Origin: Trichostrongylus colubriformis
Lineage: Eukaryota; Nematoda; Chromadorea; Rhabditida; Trichostrongylidae
DNA: 64,000 nt
Assembly (NCBI GenBank): GCA_963978905.1
Contig: OZ022256.1
Location: 31,893,426 to 31,957,425, forward strand
Reading direction: 5' to 3'
The notes below the pieces were generated by a model. It was given only the letters and a program-made list of their open reading frames with translations, was not told the origin of the DNA and made no database searches. The first letter of the stretch is position 1. Each line of letters opens with the position of its first letter. Both the position numbers and the translations under genes were made by a program. Shown here piece after piece: positions 10,412 to 21,788 of this stretch.

Positions 10412-10527
10412 CGTTCACAGTAGACATCAGACATCAGACACGCAATAAAATAACCAAATAACAAAAAGTTATACATATAAGTTTGCAGGAAACGGATGCG
10501 AACCGGGGTGTGAGATTTAACCGTTCC

Positions 10528-10650
10528 TGCCAGAAAAGAGACAAAAAGGGCTAGAATCTTAAAAGTTCTGCCACTATTCAACCCTCAACTGGCAGTGAAC
10601 GCAAATCAGAGGAACAACATACGTAAAAACGAAAATAAAACCGAAAACTA
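10528..10650 (+). repeat. Dispersed repeat, copy 1
   Basis: Similar to 11297-11419 in the same orientation (GCCAGAAAAGAG, GTTCTGCCACTATTC, CCCTCAACTGGCAG, GAACGCAAATCAGA). No coding function is supported. Confidence 0.65.
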
Positions 10651-10925
10651 CGCGGAAGAAGCAAATAAAATACAGCGAATTTTGAAGTTTGTGCGTCGAT
10701 AAACATATCAGAAAAAGCAGACGCATATAATAGTCAAAGAAAGAAAAATACAGCAATGACCAAAAACAGAAACGACTAATGACTCAAACAAATCATTAAA
10801 ATTCATGTAGACAGAACCAGACTCACCTTAATTTCATGCTTTCCAGATGATGTACGGACGATTTGTAGTAGATCCGGGTATATCAACTAAAAATATCGAC
10901 TTGGGATCAAATAAACTCGATGTCA

Positions 10926-11047
10926 AAGCTCCTATCCCTTCCTAGGCTTAGGCTAAAATTGATATCCCCTCCTCCCACATAAAAAAGCATCTGTCCATGC
11001 ATAGGTTTCATCTACTGTAGCCTAAGCCTAGGTCCCCCCCCCCACAT
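10926..11047. mobile_element. CCTAGGCTTAGG fold-back MITE-like repeat
   Basis: Left arm CCTAGGCTTAGGCTA (10941-10955) is the reverse complement of the right arm ending 11032. Related halves or copies occur at ~12427-12510, ~26590-26760 and ~53700-53835, making this a dispersed family. Adjacent poly-C follows the right arm. Confidence 0.7.
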
Positions 11048-11296
11048 TATTAACCCCTAACTCAAATAAAAAGATTAGTAAGATGAAATGAAGTGAAATT
11101 ACAATTACGAAATTCAACTCACAAACTATGGGACACCATGAGCTTGAAAACAAAAACGGCAAAATTGCGAAATGTCGCCTTTGTCGAATGCCTCAAAGAA
11201 TACACGTGAAAAATTGAATGGTTACGTACAAGTAAATCACAACACTAAGAAAGAAAGCGGCTATTTTAGGTTGAATACAACTTTAGCTCGCATTCA

Positions 11297-11419
11297 TGCC
11301 AGAAAAGAGAAAAAAAGGGCAAGAATCACACAAGTTCTGCCACTATTCCACCCTCAACTGGCAGCGAACGCAAATCAGACCAATCAAATGCGTTGAAACG
11401 AAAGCAAAACCGAAAACAC
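11297..11419 (+). repeat. Dispersed repeat, copy 2
   Basis: Diverged partner of 10528-10650 in the same orientation. The overlapping ORFs at 11172-11622 span this repeat and lack known motifs. Confidence 0.65.
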
Positions 11420-11498
11420 AGCGAAAAAAGCAAAAAAAAGCAGCGAAATACGCAATCTGCACGTCGAAAAACATCCCCGAATTCAAAGGCCATCGCTC

Positions 11499-11528
11499 AA
11501 GTGAAGTGTGCAGTCGCACACTTCACTT
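11499..11528. repeat. Perfect 12-bp hairpin
   Basis: AAGTGAAGTGTG and CACACTTCACTT flank the 6-base loop CAGTCG. A T-run follows directly (CTTTTTT). Function unknown. Confidence 0.7.
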
Positions 11529-11550
11529 TTTTCGCTTGTTACCGTATTCT

Positions 11551-11692
11551 ATGCCAGACTCATTGGAAAGGCATACAACGCTTTTGTACTGGCCAGAGCC
11601 ACCACTGGTGGCAATGCATTGAAAAGCGAAGCCACCGGTGGTGGCTTTGCCGTTATAAAACCGTTGTATGCCTTTCCCGTTGGGTAAGGCAT
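11551..11692. mobile_element. 142-bp fold-back element
   Basis: Terminal arms of about 30 bp are imperfectly inverted, sharing GGAAAGGCATACAACG (or its complement) with outer ends ATGCC and GGCAT. A second inner inverted pair, GCCACCACTGGTGGC and GCCACCGGTGGTGGC, lies inside. It resembles a non-autonomous MITE. Family not identified. Confidence 0.75.
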
Positions 11693-11699
11693 GAAATGA

Positions 11700-13035
11700 C
11701 GTCACAGGTTTCAAAGAAAGGTGCTTATTTTAGAAGAACTAGACGACCAATTTGCACGAAATTTTGTATACCTAGGTAATCGAGGGCGCTGAATTCAACG
11801 GTGTTATCAGTTGCTCATGAAGTTCAACACCAACGGAGATATGGAGCATTGAATACACTTTTGTTTTGAGCTTTGTCCTGTTCTTCAACCGAATCCCTCA
11901 GGCAATCGCTTTGGACCCGTGGTAGCTACTGTCCAGAGGTAACCCCGCGTAAGTGATGACCGCGCTCGCCTCGCCGCACGCGCGCTGGCCGGCCATGAAC
12001 CCGCGCGGCGCTGCTCCAGACACGACACGAACAAGTTCACGGGTTCATAACTCCGTTCAAACTGGACGGTTTCGGCTCAAATTTGGAACATGACTTACTC
12101 ATAGACTCCTATACATACACTTCTATTACGGGCATCTGATTTCCATTGTGTCACTATTTTGCCATCGGTTGATTTGCCAAATCCATGGATACACTGTATT
12201 TGACGCGCGAATGGTTTTCTGTCAAAAATAGTGATGAAAACGAACTCTTTATTCGCCGATTCATGACTACAATTACACCGAAGGGTAGCTGAATGTCTTT
12301 TCGCGTCTAGCCTTCTTCTTCACATATATGTGAAAGTATCAGCTCCACTGCCATGGAAAACTCGGATGGCCAGATTAAATGTTATTTAGCGTCGAGCGCG
12401 GTCAAATAAAGTCGGGGAGAGACGGAACTTTGCGTCGACGTCTAAGCTCCTTTCCCTCCCTAGGCTTAGGCTAAACTGGATATCCCTTTCTCACACATGA
12501 AAAAGCAGCTACGAGGGTGGACCTTGATCTTTACTCTACCTAAGCAGTTATAATGTCTATATCAACAACTGCAACTGCAGAAGAGCATTTCACCGTTTTA
12601 GTCTCTTCCTTTGGCATACACATTTCAAGTTTTGAAATAGTAGTACTTCAGAAATCGGAATCCCCGAAATCAACTTCTGAGCAATGCAGCTTGCACAATA
12701 AGGTTTTTTCTGCATTTCATTCATTCACGGCTGTTTCACCTGCAATTTGCAGTAATAAAACATGTAAATATGTATTTAGTGAATAATATTTATTGATACT
12801 TATGTCTGTAACCAATGAAGCGTGTGTCCGACGATCTACTAGGCTGAGTGCACAAGCACCCGTGTGTTGTTTACCAGCAAGGTGCCTCAGATCCGCGCCG
12901 GCGCTGCATTCGGCGCTATTGATCGATCGCCGGCAGCGGCCGTCAAGCAACATCCGCGCTCATTTGGCTGCGATGAGCCACTTCGGCGATGGCTTCCTCT
13001 GCGTCGGCACAAAATGCAGGCACCGGCAACCTATT
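11700..13035. other. No supported gene; repeat fragments
   Basis: Contains a GC-rich patch (11950-12010) and one half of the CCTAGGCTTAGG repeat (12427-12510). The ORFs at 12553-12786 and 12793-13116 show no domain, and the latter runs into the SL1 repeat. Confidence 0.45.
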
Positions 13036-13084
13036 GAAAAATGCTTCATAACACACCTTCGCACAGGTGTCCCCAATCAGCTTC

Positions 13085-13176
13085 GGTTTAATTACCCAAT
13101 TTTGAGGTACTTTTAAGGTCCGACTCGATTTCTATCGTGGTCAGAAAAATTTTGAAAACCTCTCCTGACAGGAGAG
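13085..13176 (+). ncRNA. SL1 RNA gene, variant leader (G16T)
   Basis: The leader at 13085-13106 reads CCAATTTTGAG in place of CCAAGTTTGAG. The intron part also has AAGGTCCG instead of AAGATCCG. The Sm-like site and hairpin are intact. The upstream half of the candidate PSE is missing. The same exon and intron changes recur at 23964. Confidence 0.8.
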
Positions 13177-13555
13177 AAAAAAAAGTGAGAAAATGATTCG
13201 AAAGAACGCTGTATTGACGGGAAAATCGATCGATAGGCCCGCAGTGTATGTGGAATGCGCCCACAACTCTTTGCATAAGTTCGATTTTGATCAGAATGAC
13301 TTTATCATAGCGTATTTTGGAAATATTGCAAAATTGTCCCAGATAATCATTTTCATTCGAATTCCGAGGGCTTGATCTTGAACAGGTAGATGTTTTTGGC
13401 AGATTTTTTGTGATGCCAAAGCTATGAGATAAAGTATTCTCACGTATTCCCTAGAGTATCATAGGGGCCCCTATGTAGTATCATGTGGGCTCCTAGCAGC
13501 ATAAACGGAAAATGCTTCATAATACACCTTCGCACAGGTGTCCCCAATCAGCTTC

Positions 13556-13647
13556 GGTTTAATTACCCAAGTTTGAGGTACTTTTAAGATCCGACTCGAT
13601 TTCTATCGTGGTCAGAAAAATTTTGAAAACCTCTCCTGACAGGAGAG
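13556..13647 (+). ncRNA. SL1 RNA gene, canonical leader
   Basis: Leader at 13556-13577, GT donor, stem II, Sm-like site and 3' hairpin are all intact. The candidate PSE lies upstream at the usual spacing. Confidence 0.93.
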
Positions 13648-13663
13648 AAAAAAAAGTGAGAAA

Positions 13664-15748
13664 ATGATTCGAAAGAACGCTGTATTGACGGGAAAATCGA
13701 TCGATAGGCCCGCAGTGTATGTGGAATGCGCACTGGAAACTGAAGGAGGATCGCAAACTAGACCTCCGATATCTGTCCAGGATGAACCAACTACATCGAA
13801 GCCAACGCGCCGCTCGATTAAGGCTCCTCAAGCCTCCCTGCCTAAATTTTATGGCAAGGCGGAGGAGTTTTCCGAATTTTGGGCAGTCTATAAGACCCTA
13901 GTCCATGATTGCGATGAATTGCAAATCATCGAAAAAATCATCCTTTTGAGAGAATGCCTCGAAGGTAGGGCAAAAATGGTAATACAGGGGATCCAACCTT
14001 TACCGGAAAACTACGACTGGACGGTAGAAACCCTTCACGAAACCTACTGCGACTACACCGCCAATAGGTCAAAAATAATTCACAATCTAGTCTCACTCAT
14101 CCCAGCAAGTGATGAAGCAGAAAGCTGCTCTATAACCTTTGAAAACATTCAAGTCCTTGTGAACCAAATGGTGTCCGCAGGATACGATGTGAGAAAAACC
14201 TGTGACCCAATGTGGTGCGAGACGATTCTGGCCAAATTCCCACGGGAAATCGTTAAGCCTGTACTTATAGCAAGCCAGGCAACGGCAAATTTACCCATCA
14301 AGGAACTCTTGGGCTATCTTAAAAAGGAAATAGCCGCTAAGTGCTATGTGGAAAATAGGCTGGGTCATGCTGAGCGCAGACCGGGCTACGAACATGCTAA
14401 TAAAGTGAACTCAAGTCACTGGCAAAATGCCCGACCCAATCGCAACGAAGACTGCATATTCTGCCATAGGCGACATCTGTTCACGGCGTGCCGAGCGGTT
14501 ACAAATCAAAACAGTCGTCGTGAAGTATTGAAGAAAGAGAACCGTTATTGGAAATGTTTCTCTTCACAACATAATAGCTTTGACTGCGAAAAGGCAGATT
14601 GTATTCATTGTGGACAAAACTACCACGCATCACTATGCTTCAGAAAAGATCAAATGTCGACAAGGGGGCAAAACCATCTTTGTAATCCATACTATGATAG
14701 GGAGATGAACGCTCGAGGTTTCGATCAAGGAAACACCAGAGCAGAGCAATCATCGTTCAGACCCGTGCGCAACCACAGCGCCAACAATAACAGTGGTTTT
14801 GAGGCTCATAAAGGCTTCAACAATCACAGAAAGTTTTCAAGCAACACCCACATGAGGACAGAAGTGCCTCAAGCCAAAGAGGAGAACCTTGCCACCTCTC
14901 AGCTGGTATTAATGACTGCTGAAGGCAACCTTTGGAACTTTAGGAAGCAATCCTATGAAAAGGTTCTTTTCTTCTTCGATTCAGGGGCGCAAAAAACCCT
15001 CATAGAGGAAGACGTAGCCCACCAGTTTGGCCTTCCAAAAGTGAAGACAGAAATCTGTACCATGTCAGGCATTGGGGGCCACGTCGAAAAATTCGAAAGC
15101 CACATAGTAGCAACGAAAGTATGTTCTGCTTTTGGCGAAGAAATAGAACTTCAAATCCAGACAAAGCCCATACTCACAAACGGCTTTGCGAGTGTCAAAC
15201 TCACCGAGCCGGACATTGTTTTCCTAAAAGAAAGTAACATCTGTCTGGCTAATTCCAAATTGCGGGGAGAACACCAAACTCCTCACATACTAGTTGGCTT
15301 GGATTACTACCACGAGCTGGTACTGGGTCCAAATCACACTCAGGAAACACCTTCAGGGTTACATATCGTAAGAACAATATTTGGTCCCGCAGTGTACGGC
15401 AAGGGGTCAACAATGGCATCGCACACAACGTGCAATGTCAGCACTACCAGTAATTTCTGGTATGGAATGACCACGTCTCACGAAAATGGTGGGCATAACT
15501 CTTGTGACAAGTTGAGACCTATAATGGGTGAACGAGTTGCCAGAACAACCCGTTGCCCAACAGAACTCCTACGAGAAAACGAGCCCTTCCCCTTCTCAAA
15601 AGGGAAGAATAGTAAGAAAGAAAGGGACGACTTTCCATATAATCGCAAAGTTAAGCGAAAGCAGAAACGGACAGATCAAGGGAAAACCTCGCCTGAGGGT
15701 AGCTGGCCTAATAACGATTTTCACGTAAATCGTAGAGTTCGCCGATAG
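13664..15748 (+). pseudogene. Chimeric ORF: SL1 spacer fused to BEL gag-protease
   Basis: The first ~23 codons are SL1 repeat spacer (13664-13732). From 13733 the frame is identical to the BEL ORF from 5456 on. The gag N-terminus, its start codon, the left LTR and the primer-binding site are absent, so this is not a functional gag gene. The in-frame join looks fortuitous. Confidence 0.8.
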
Positions 15749-15883
15749 CCCAGTAAGGTCAATGAAAACTGTGTTTTACCGCAGGAGGTTCCTCGCACTC
15801 CTCGCTCAACAACTCCCTCGGAAGTCAACTATGAGCAACACAGAAAAGGTGCCAGGAGACCCTTACCCCCTTCCCACAGCTCC

Positions 15884-16636
15884 GTGATCTGGAGCCCTGG
15901 ATTGCCGATATCCAGTCTTGACAGACTATATCCGAACAAGAACGTAACGCACCATGGGCAGCATGGCAGAGCAAGCCCCTGCGCCTCTGCGTCCACAGAC
16001 ACACACATAAAAACTAGTCAACTCGCTTTAATTACTTATCAGTTACGTTTATTATTATCTTACTATCACTATTTTATCTTATTCTCATTAAGAAAAGAAG
16101 CATGCAAAACAATTCATAAATTAATCAATGCACTCAATCAGTGTCGTGCCAACTCTTCAAAATTAGGTCAAGCCCACCTCGCTGGGGTAACGACCCCACA
16201 TTCATCGGCTTGGGGCTGGTGGTCGTCGATCGGCCAGAATGCATGGCGGTTGCAGTGCTTCAGGGGAGCAAAAGTGCCAAAACATAGGCGGAAATGGGGC
16301 ATTTCACGGCTCCGTATATGGCATGGGTTTGCAGGCAGGTCTAGCACGGCAACGCCGTCCTCTTCAGGGCGTATATGCGTGATCTTCTTGATCTTTCTAT
16401 TCTTCATCATCTCATATCATGCCCATTTTGCTTACTCAATAACCAGTCGTGAATTACTAATCCTATCTATTTTCACCACAAACGCCAACTTCCGTCCTGC
16501 TCCCTCAATCGTCGTCGAGCCACAACCTTCAATCGCACCCAGCCACCGCCAACATGAACCATCCAGCACCATCAACTTACCTCCACTAGTGATGAAAAGA
16601 AGAAGATGTATCTCCCGCTATTTCATATATGTGTAA
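15884..16636 (+). CDS. Second copy of uncharacterised BEL 3' ORF
   Basis: Identical to 7607-8359. No recognisable domain. Low likelihood of being a real protein. Confidence 0.15.
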   Translation: MIWSPGLPISSLDRLYPNKNVTHHGQHGRASPCASASTDTHIKTSQLALITYQLRLLLSYYHYFILFSLRKEACKTIHKLINALNQCRANSSKLGQAHLAGVTTPHSSAWGWWSSIGQNAWRLQCFRGAKVPKHRRKWGISRLRIWHGFAGRSSTATPSSSGRICVIFLIFLFFIISYHAHFAYSITSRELLILSIFTTNANFRPAPSIVVEPQPSIAPSHRQHEPSSTINLPPLVMKRRRCISRYFIYV

Positions 16637-16903
16637 CTGTAAACTCCGTCGCCGGCGGAGTATCGTCGTCTATCATGACGATGCCAGTCCATCGTCGTCT
16701 CGTTGTCTGAGACGACGTTCTATGCGGGCGTCCGTACTTATGATCCACAGGGTCAACGGCCTCACAAGATAGTAGGCCTCTTTCGCTTCTTTTCCAACGT
16801 CACGAGCAAGACGTTGGTTTGCTCTTCTTACCTGTCCCTATCAGATAAATATATTATCATCTCGTCTATTCTGCCTCATAATAAAATCCACTGAACCGCC
16901 ACA
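16607..16903 (+). repeat. Right LTR, duplicated copy
   Basis: Same as 8330-8626 at the 8,277-bp offset. No left LTR partner exists for this copy. Confidence 0.75.
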
Positions 16904-17173
16904 CACTCGCACACCTGAGGAAAGGTTCGTCCCCGCATGATCGTATCCTTAGTAGAGCACAGCGGTTAGTCACAACTGTGGGCAATAACCGTGGTATCCC
17001 GTTGGTCTGTAACACTGCCGCTTTTACCTCCCCTGCCTCGTCTGCCTCGAAAGTAAATTTCGGACCCGGACCTCAATGGGTAATTCCCTTCTTTTCCCAT
17101 CGGCAAGTCATAAGAAGAGTGTCTCGTGCCTTTGAAATCACTAATAGATGCTTGATAAATAACTGAAAACTGT

Positions 17174-17195
17174 GAAACCTCTCCTAACAGGAGAG
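17174..17195 (+). pseudogene. Truncated SL1 RNA gene, duplicated copy
   Basis: Copy of the orphan 3' hairpin at 8897-8918. Confidence 0.65.
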
Positions 17196-17589
17196 AAAAA
17201 GCGCGAGAAAATGGTTTGAAAGACCCCTGTTTTGGCGAAAAATCGATCGACCCACTGTTTTGGCGAAAAATCGATCGATTGGCCTGCATTGCTTATGCAG
17301 TATGCTCATTACTCTTCATATGAGTTCGATTTTGTTCAGAATCATTCTATTTTAGCGTATTTTGAAATTATTGCGAAATTGTCCAAGATAATCATTTTCA
17401 TTCAATTACGAGGGCTTGTCTCTGAGTAAGTGGACGTTTTTGGGTGATTTGTATCATGCCAAACCTACTAGGAAAGGTATTCCCCATAGTACCATATGGG
17501 CCCATAGTATCATGTGGGAAACCCTCCTAGTAGTATAAACGAGAAATGTTTCATAATCTAGTTCCGCACAGCTGTCCGCAATCAGCGTC

Positions 17590-17681
17590 GGTTTAATTAC
17601 CCAAATTTGAGGTACTTTTGAGATCCGACTCGATTTCTATCGTGGTCAGAAAAATTTTGGAAACCTCTCCTGACAGGAGAG
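17590..17681 (+). ncRNA. SL1 RNA gene, variant leader (G16A), duplicated copy
   Basis: Same as 9313-9404 (leader 17590-17611, CCAAATTTGAG). It exists only if the 4.4-kb duplication is real. Confidence 0.75.
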
Positions 17682-18074
17682 AAAGATTGCGAAGTAATGG
17701 TGTCGAAACAACTGTTTTGGCGAAAAATCGATCGACCAACTGTTTTGGCGAAAAATCGATCGATTGGCCTGCATTGCTTATGCAATATGCTCATTACTCT
17801 TCATATGAGTTCGATTTTGTTCAGAATCATTCTGTTTTAGCGTATTTTGAAATTATTGCGAAATTGTCCAAGATAATCATTTTCATTCAATTACGAGGGC
17901 TTGTCTCTGAGTAAGTGGACGTTTTTGGGTGATTTGTATCATGCCAAACCTACTAGGAAAGGTATTCCCCATAGTACCATATGGGCCCATAGTATCATGT
18001 GGGAAACCCTCCTAGTAGTATAAACGAGAAATGTTTCATAATCTAGTTCCGCACAGCTGTCCGCAATCAGCGTC

Positions 18075-18166
18075 GGTTTAATTACCCAAGTTTGAGGTAC
18101 TTTTAAGATCCGACTCGATTTCTATCGTGGTCAGAAAAATTTTGAAAACCTCTCCTGACAGGAGAG
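18075..18166 (+). ncRNA. SL1 RNA gene spanning subfamily A/B junction
   Basis: Leader 18075-18096 is canonical. The duplicated segment ends inside this gene at 18144. Upstream is subfamily A spacer, and downstream of the Sm-like site the sequence is subfamily B. The gene-to-gene distance to the next copy is 447 bp. Confidence 0.88.
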
Positions 18167-18521
18167 AAATAGGAGAAAAAATGGTTCGAAAGACCGCTGC
18201 ATTGACAGAAAATCGATCGATAGGCCCGCAGTGTATGTGGAATGCGCCCACAACTCTTTGCATAAGTTCGATTTTGATCAGAATGATTTTATGATAGCGT
18301 ATTTTGGCAATATTGCAAAATTGTCCAAGATAATCATTTCCATTCAAATTCCGAGGGCTTGATCTTGAATAGGTGGTTGGAAGATATTCGTGATGCCAAA
18401 GCTACAAGGGAAAGTATTTCCCATAGTATCATAGGGGCCCCTAGTATCATGTGGGCTCCTAGCAGCATAAACGGAAAATGCTTCATAATACACCTTCGCA
18501 CAGGTGTCCCCAATCAGCTTC

Positions 18522-18613
18522 GGTTTAATTACCCAAGTTTGAGGTACTTTTAAGATCCGACTCGATTTCTATCGAGGTCAGAAAAATTTTGAAAACCTCT
18601 CCTGACAGGAGAG
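18522..18613 (+). ncRNA. SL1 RNA gene (array B, 1)
   Basis: Canonical leader 18522-18543. Stem II has ATCGAGGTC instead of ATCGTGGTC, a single change. Sm-like site and hairpin intact. Confidence 0.92.
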
Positions 18614-18977
18614 AAAAAAAAGTGAGAAAATGATTCGAAAGAACGCTGTATTGACGGGAAAATCGATCGATAGGCCCGCAGTGTATGTGGAATGCGCCCA
18701 CAACTCTTTGCATAAGTTCGATTTTGATCAGAATGATTTTATGATAGCGTATTTTGGCAATATTGCAAAATTGTCCAAGATAATCATTTCCATTCAAATT
18801 CCGAGGGCTTGACTTTGAATAGGTGGATGTTTTTGGAAGATTTTCGTGATGCCAAAGCTACAAGGGAAAGTATTTCCCATAGTATCATAGGGGCCCCTAG
18901 TATCATGTGGGCTCCTAGCAGCATAAACGGAAAATGCTTCATAACACACCTTCGCACAGGTGTCCCCAATCAGCTTC

Positions 18978-19069
18978 GGTTTAATTACCCAAGTTTGAGG
19001 TACTTTTAAGATCCGACTCGATTTCTATCGTGGTCAGAAAAATTTTGAAAACCTCTCCTGACAGGAGAG
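18978..19069 (+). ncRNA. SL1 RNA gene (array B, 2)
   Basis: Canonical leader 18978-18999 with donor, stem II, Sm-like site and hairpin intact. Confidence 0.93.
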
Positions 19070-19431
19070 AAAAAGCGCGAAAAACGGTTTGAAAGACCGC
19101 TGTATTCTGAGGAAAATCGGTCGATCGGCCCGCAGTGTATGTGGAATGCGCTCACAACTCTTCGCATAAGTTCGATTTTGATCAGAATGATTTTATCATA
19201 GCGTATTTTGGAATTATTGCAAAATTGTCCAAGATAATCATTTTCATTCAAATTCCGAGGGCTCGATCTTGAACAGGTAGATGTTTTTGGCAGATTTTTG
19301 TGATGCCAAAGCTACAAGGGAAAGTATTTCCCATAGTATCATAGGGGCCCCTAGTATCATGTGGGCTCCTAGCAGCATAAACGGAAAATGCTTCATAACA
19401 CACCTTTGCCCAGGTGTACCCAATCACCTTC

Positions 19432-19523
19432 GGTTTAATTACCCAAGTTTGAGGTACTTTTAAGATCCGACTCGATTTCTATCGTGGTCAGAAAAATTTT
19501 GAAAACCTCTCCTGACAGGAGAG
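19432..19523 (+). ncRNA. SL1 RNA gene (array B, 3)
   Basis: Canonical leader 19432-19453. The base context just upstream reads CACCTTC rather than the usual CAGCTTC. RNA part intact. Confidence 0.93.
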
Positions 19524-19892
19524 AAAAAGCGCGAAAAACGGTTTGAAAGACCGCTGTATTCTGAGGAAAATCGGTCGATCGGCCCGCAGTGTATGTGGAA
19601 TGCGCTCACAACTCTTCGCATAAGTTCGATTTTGATCAGAATGATTTTATGATAGCATTTGGAAATATTGCAAAATTGTCCAAGATAATCATTTTCATTC
19701 AAATTCCGAGGGCTCGTTCTTGAACAGGTAGATGTTTTTGGCAGATTTTTGTGATGCCAAAGCTATGAGATAAAGTATTCTCACGTATTCCCTGGAGTAC
19801 CATAGGGGCCCCTAGTATCATGTGGGCTCCTAGCAGCATAAACGGAAAATACTTCATAATACACCTTCGCCCAGGTGTCCCCAATCAGCTTC

Positions 19893-19984
19893 GGTTTAAT
19901 TACCCAAGTTTGAGGTACTTTTAAGATCCGACTCGATTTCTATCGTGGTCAGAAAAATTTTGAAAACCTCTCCTGACAGGAGAG
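19893..19984 (+). ncRNA. SL1 RNA gene (array B, 4)
   Basis: Canonical leader 19893-19914. The upstream promoter block reads AAATACTTCATAA (one change). RNA part intact. Confidence 0.93.
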
Positions 19985-20340
19985 AAAAAGGAGAAAAAAT
20001 GGTTTGAAAGACCGCTGCATTGACAGGAAAATCGATCGATAGGCCCGCAGTGTATGTGGAATGCGCTCACAACTCTTTGCATAAGTTCGATTTTGATCAG
20101 AATGATTTTATGATAGCGTATTTTGGCAATATTGCAAAATTGTCCAAGATAATCATTTCCATTCAAATTCCGAGGGCTTGATCTTGAATAGGTGGTTGGA
20201 AGATATTCGTGATGCCAAAGCTACAAGGGAAAGTATTTCCCATAGTATCATAGGGGCCCCTAGTATCATGTGGGCTCCTGGCAGCATAAACGGAAAATGC
20301 TTCATAATACACCTTTGCCCAGGTGTACCCAATCAGCTTC

Positions 20341-20432
20341 GGTTTAATTACCCAAGTTTGAGGTACTTTTAAGATCCGACTCGATTTCTATCGTGGTCAG
20401 AAAAATTTTGAAAACCTCTCCTGACAGGAGAG
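20341..20432 (+). ncRNA. SL1 RNA gene (array B, 5)
   Basis: Canonical leader 20341-20362. RNA part intact. Preceded by a 448-bp unit. Confidence 0.93.
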
Positions 20433-20739
20433 AAAAAGGAGAAAAAATGGTTTGAAAGACCGCTGCATTGACAGGAAAATCGATCGATAGGCCCGCAGTG
20501 TATGTGGAATGCGCTCACAACTCTTCCCATAAGTTCGGTTTTGATCAGAATGATTTTATCATAGCGTGTTTTGGAAATATTGCAAAATTGTCCCAGATAA
20601 TCATTTCCATTCAAATTCCGAGGGCTTGATCTTGAACAGGTAGATGTTTTTGGCAGATTTTTGTGATGCCAAAGCTACAAGGGAAAGTATTTCCCATAGT
20701 ATCATAGGGGCCCCTAGTATCATGTGGGCTCCTAGCAGC

Positions 20740-20761
20740 ATAAACGGAAAATGCTTCATAA
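20740..20761 (+). promoter_or_regulatory. Candidate PSE, subfamily B example
   Basis: ATAAACGG...ATGCTTCATAA at -55 to -34 of the leader at 20795. It is aligned with the subfamily A block at 9743 and present before nearly all array genes, so it is entered once as the representative. Confidence 0.55.
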
Positions 20762-20794
20762 TACACCTTTGCCCAGGTGTACCCAATCAGCTTC

Positions 20795-20886
20795 GGTTTA
20801 ATTACCCAAGTTTGAGGTACTTTTAAGATCCGACTCGATTTCTATCGTGGTCAGAAAAATTTTGAAAACCTCTCCTGACAGGAGAG
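20795..20886 (+). ncRNA. SL1 RNA gene (array B, 6)
   Basis: Canonical leader 20795-20816. RNA part intact. Confidence 0.93.
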
Positions 20887-21248
20887 AAAAAGGAGAAAAA
20901 ATGTTTTGAAAGACCGCTGCATTGACAGGAAAATCGATCGATAGGCCCGCAGTGTATGTGGAATGCGCTCACAACTCTTCCCATAAGTTCGGTTTTGATC
21001 AGAATGATTTTATCATAGCGTATTTTGGAAATATTGCAAAATTGTCCCAGATAATCATTTACATTCAAATTCCGAGGGCTTGATCTTGAGCAGGTAGATG
21101 TTTTTGGCAGATTTTTGTGATGCCAAAGCTACAAGGGAAAGTATTTCCCATAGTATCATAGGGGCCCCTAGTATCATGTGGGCTCCTAGCAGCATAAACG
21201 GAAAATGCTTCATAACACACCTTTGCCCAGGTGTACCCAATCAGCTTC

Positions 21249-21340
21249 GGTTTAATTACCCAAGTTTGAGGTACTTTTAAGATCCGACTCGATTTCTATC
21301 GTGGTCAGAAAAATTTTGAAAACCTCTCCTGACAGGAGAG
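21249..21340 (+). ncRNA. SL1 RNA gene (array B, 7)
   Basis: Canonical leader 21249-21270. RNA part intact. Confidence 0.93.
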
Positions 21341-21696
21341 AAAAAGGAGAAAAAATGTTTTGAAAGACCGCTGCATTGACAGGAAAATCGATCGATAGGC
21401 CCGCAGTGTATGTGGAATGCGCCCACAACTCTTTGCATAAGTTCGATTTTGATCAGAATGATTTTATGATAGCGTATTTTGGCAATATTGCAAAATTGTC
21501 CAAGATAATCATTTCCATTCAAATTCCGAGGGCTTGATCTTGAATAGGTGGTTGGAAGATATTCGTGATGCCAAAGCTACAAGGGAAAGTATTTCCCATA
21601 GTATCATAGGGGCCCCTAGTATCATGTGGGCTCCTGGCAGCATAAACGGAAAATGCTTCATAATACACCTTTGCCCAGGTGTACCCAATCAGCTTC

Positions 21697-21788
21697 GGTT
21701 TAATTACCCAAGTTTGAGGTACTTTTAAGATCCGACTCGATTTCTATCGTGGTCAGAAAAATTTTGAAAACCTCTCCTGACAGGAGAG
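21697..21788 (+). ncRNA. SL1 RNA gene (array B, 8)
   Basis: Canonical leader 21697-21718. RNA part intact. Preceded by a 448-bp unit. Confidence 0.93.

Larger units (their letters stand above)
13036..13732 (+). repeat. SL1 repeat, subfamily B, two units
   Basis: The left edge falls inside the candidate promoter block of the first gene (bases before ~13036 no longer match), so that gene may be impaired. The gene-to-gene distance is 471 bp. The second unit is cut at 13732, where BEL ORF sequence begins. Confidence 0.88.
13733..18144 (+). repeat. 4,412-bp exact duplication of 5456-9867
   Basis: Every landmark recurs at a constant offset of 8,277 bp. No mismatch was noticed on reading, up to the first difference at 9868/18145 (G versus A). 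The left breakpoint shares only a few bases (GC-CTGGAAAC). The right one lies within an SL1 gene. This is either a recent tandem duplication by unequal exchange or an assembly artefact next to the satellite. Confidence 0.88.

Noticed and set aside
12793..13116. 107-residue ORF
   Set aside because: It starts in unique DNA and ends in the SL1 repeat; no domain.
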